Assembly: GCF_024172165.1 (NCBI RefSeq)
Contig: NZ_JAMZEB010000002.1
Location: forward strand, 7,771,501-7,835,500
DNA: 64,000 nt
Source of the DNA: Nonomuraea thailandensis
GTDB lineage: Bacteria > Actinomycetota > Actinomycetes > Streptosporangiales > Streptosporangiaceae
Reading direction: 5' to 3'
Every line of letters starts with the position of its first letter. The first letter of the stretch is position 1. Made by a program: the position numbers and the translations under genes. A model generated the notes under the pieces. The model made no database searches and was not told the DNA's origin. It saw nothing but the letters and a program-made list of their open reading frames with translations. Of the stretch, positions 62,421-64,000 are shown in pieces.

Positions 62421-62965
62421 CGCTCGGTGTACTCCTCGACCGTCATCCCGAAGAGCACCTCGTCGTCATAACGGCCGTTGGCGTAACGGCTCCTGCGCCG
62501 CCGGCCCTCCTCCACGAACCCCAGCCGCCGGTGCAGGGCCAGGGACGGCTCGTTGGAGCTGTAGACCCACGCCTCGGCCTTCTGGAAGCGGCGCTCGAAG
62601 AACATGTAACGCAGCAGCAGGACGATCGCCTCGCGGGCGTACCCCTTGCGGTGGTGCGGGGTGCCGACGGAGATCCCGTAGGCGAAGGTGCCGTGCACCC
62701 GGTCCACCGCGTGCGTGTTGACCGACCCGACCGGCGCGTCGTCCTGCTTCGCGGCGATCACCAGGGAGAACTCGTCGAGGTCCAGCTCCCTCTCGGCGTG
62801 CTCGGCCGTCTCCTTCCTCGCCCGCGCGGCCGACTGCGGCGGTGTCAGCCGCCAGCCGTTCCTGACCGCGTCGGAATCCTCGTCGAAGGCGTGGAACGCC
62901 TCCCAGTCCTCCGGCTCCCTGCCTCGCAAGCGGACGCGCTCTCCTACCCAGGCGGACGATGTCAT
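62411..62965 (-). CDS. GNAT acetyltransferase, RimJ/RimL type
   Basis: The 184-residue protein has the RimJ/RimL-type GNAT layout: VRLRGREPEDWEAFHAFDEDSDAVRNGWRLTPPQ, GTFAYGISVGTPHHRKGYAREAIVLLLRYMFFERRFQKAEAWVYSSNEPSLALHRRLGFVEEGRRRRSRYANGRYDDEVLFGMTVEEY. The acetyl-CoA loop is HHRKGYA. These enzymes acetylate protein N-termini or small amines; the substrate here is unknown. It is a single gene. Confidence 0.9.
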   Translation of the reverse strand: MTSSAWVGERVRLRGREPEDWEAFHAFDEDSDAVRNGWRLTPPQSAARARKETAEHAERELDLDEFSLVIAAKQDDAPVGSVNTHAVDRVHGTFAYGISVGTPHHRKGYAREAIVLLLRYMFFERRFQKAEAWVYSSNEPSLALHRRLGFVEEGRRRRSRYANGRYDDEVLFGMTVEEYTERYA

Positions 62966-63050
62966 GGCAGGCAGCCAAGCAGATCGGCTCGGGGCTTCGC
63001 GAATGCTTTTCGGGCCGCCCGGCGGTAGGGGCGCCGGGCGCGGGTGACGG

Positions 63051-63809
63051 TCACCGGTTGTAGAGCCTGCGGGCCCACAGGTATCCGCCGAGGGCGATGA
63101 CCGCGCTCCACGCGGCCGCCTCCGCGAGGCTCGCGCCGGCCGGGCGCCCGGCCAGCAGCGCGCGCAGGGTCTCGATGACCGGCGTGAACGGCTGGTGCTC
63201 GGCGAACCAGCTCAGCGGGGCCGGCATCGACTCGGTCGGGACGAAGCCGCTGCCGAGGAAGGGCAGCACCATCAGCGGCATCGGCAGGTTGCTGGCCGTG
63301 GCGACGTTCTTGGTGACCATGGCCAGCGCCACCGACAGCCAGGTGAGGGCGAAGACGAACATGGCCAGCACGCCTGCCACGCCGAGCCAGCCCGGCACCG
63401 AGGCCGACGGGCGGAAGCCGACCAGCACGGCCACCAGGGTCACCACCGCGATCGCGATGAAGTTCTGCACCAGCGCGCCGAGCACGTGCCCGGTGAGCAC
63501 CGAGACCCGGGCGATGGCCATGGTCTTGAACCGGGCGACGATGCCCTCGGTCATGTCCATGGCCACCGAGATCGCGGTCCCCTGCGCGGCGCCGGCGATC
63601 GTCGTGATCATGATGCCCGGGGCGACGTAGCCGACGTAGGTGGCACGGTCGCCGCCGATGCCCGCACCCATGGCGCCGCCGAAGACGTAGACGAACAGCA
63701 GCAGGAACACCACGGGGACGGCGGTGTAGGTGAGGATCAGCGTCGGGTAACGCCAGATGTGGATGATCTGGCGGCGCAGCATGGTCGCCGAGTCGGTGAT
63801 CGCTCTCAT
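63051..63809 (-). CDS. ABC-2-type transporter permease (DrrB-like)
   Basis: The 252-residue membrane protein has six predicted transmembrane segments (LILTYTAVPVVFLLLFVYVFGGAM, YVGYVAPGIMITTIAGAAQG, NFIAIAVVTLVAVLVGF, GWLGVAGVLAMFVFALTWLSVALAMV, LPMPLMVLPFLGSGFV and AAAWSAVIALGGYLWA) with the ABC-2 signature GSGFVPTESMPAPLSWFAEHQPFTPVIETLRALL. The DrrAB family exports antibiotics such as daunorubicin. It starts inside the stop codon of the ATPase gene (ATGA), so the two make one exporter. Confidence 0.92.
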   Translation of the reverse strand: MRAITDSATMLRRQIIHIWRYPTLILTYTAVPVVFLLLFVYVFGGAMGAGIGGDRATYVGYVAPGIMITTIAGAAQGTAISVAMDMTEGIVARFKTMAIARVSVLTGHVLGALVQNFIAIAVVTLVAVLVGFRPSASVPGWLGVAGVLAMFVFALTWLSVALAMVTKNVATASNLPMPLMVLPFLGSGFVPTESMPAPLSWFAEHQPFTPVIETLRALLAGRPAGASLAEAAAWSAVIALGGYLWARRLYNR

Positions 63810-64000
63810 CGGGCGGGCTCCTTGGTCAGGGCGAGGAAGACGTCGTCCAGGTCGGGGGTGTGCACCGTCACCTCGGCGACGTCGGCGGCGTGGGCGTCCA
63901 GCAGCTCCAGGAGCTTCCGCAGCGTCCTGACGCCGCCGGCGCCCGGGATCTGGGCGGTGAGCGCCGCGTCGTCGTGCGCGGTGGCGCCGAGGTGCGGCAG
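63806..64000 (-). CDS. ABC transporter ATP-binding protein, DrrA-like (3' end only)
   Basis: Only the last 64 codons are in the window; the gene continues past 64000. The reading frame is LPHLGATAHDDAALTAQIPGAGGVRTLRKLLELLDAHAADVAEVTVHTPDLDDVFLALTKEPAR, ending in a TGA that overlaps the permease start. The LDDVFLALT segment is the typical C-terminal signature of DrrA-type drug-export ATPases. The ABC core (Walker A/B) is outside the window. Confidence 0.88.
   Translation of the reverse strand: MPHLGATAHDDAALTAQIPGAGGVRTLRKLLELLDAHAADVAEVTVHTPDLDDVFLALTKEPAR

Overview
The window is 64 kb of a high-GC actinomycete chromosome. GTG and TTG starts, 4-nt ATGA/GTGA overlaps and probably leaderless starts are common. 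The nusA-infB-rbfA block and the mix of accessory genes suggest a Streptosporangiaceae-type organism (Nonomuraea-like); that placement is an inference, because there is no rRNA to test it. I saw no tRNA, rRNA, CRISPR array, transposase or prophage.

Layout. 1-6.6 kb, minus strand: translation/transcription housekeeping (rimP, nusA, ylxR, infB, a DUF503 gene, rbfA and the start of a DHH phosphoesterase). 6.8-10.7 kb: two ferritin-like proteins, proS and a membrane protein. 10.8-19.7 kb: steroid-catabolism island A (short acyl-CoA dehydrogenase, LLM flavin enzyme, three adenylate-forming proteins including a FadD3, an FprA-type reductase, an aldolase-like protein). 19.8-20.4 kb: cutC. 20.6-27.9 kb: an accessory locus with a 40-residue peptide gene, a YcaO enzyme, a NACHT NTPase and a subtilase on the minus strand, facing a trypsin/alpha-beta-hydrolase fusion. 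28-35 kb: an unusual three-gene oxidative operon (catalase-related domain fused to a cyclooxygenase-type heme domain, a nitroreductase-like protein, a ThDP enzyme) plus a membrane protein. 35.3-37.4 kb: GNAT, GntR and a small gene. 37.7-42.0 kb: steroid island B (DUF35 and thiolase-like pair, flavin reductase, FadE30, IpdF). 42-48 kb: PadR with a membrane protein, DUF2252, an SDR, an ATP-grasp protein, two small secreted proteins, NIPSNAP. 48.1-52.1 kb: island C (SDR, echA20, ipdA, ipdB, ipdC). 52.1-55.7 kb: pentapeptide protein, NagZ, PhoD-like. 55.7-57.6 kb: island D (fadA6 and kstR2). 57.6-64 kb: AlkD-like, LysR with metE, MarR with SnoaL-like, GNAT and an ABC-2 exporter.

The strongest theme is a KstR2-type regulon. 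A TetR protein that closely resembles mycobacterial KstR2 is encoded at 56.9 kb, and copies of the 14-nt KstR2 palindrome (AnCAAGnnCTTGnT, exact to degenerate) lie at the promoters of all four islands. Together the islands encode most steps of steroid C/D-ring (HIP) degradation: CoA activation (FadD3), side-chain dehydrogenation (FadE30), ring oxidation (IpdF, IpdC), ring opening (EchA20, IpdAB) and thiolysis (FadA6).

The two most novel-looking loci are the peptide-YcaO-NACHT-protease locus (possible RiPP or conflict system) and the catalase/cyclooxygenase-fusion operon (possible oxylipin or fatty-acid oxidation pathway). Both functional readings are inferences from domains and gene order.
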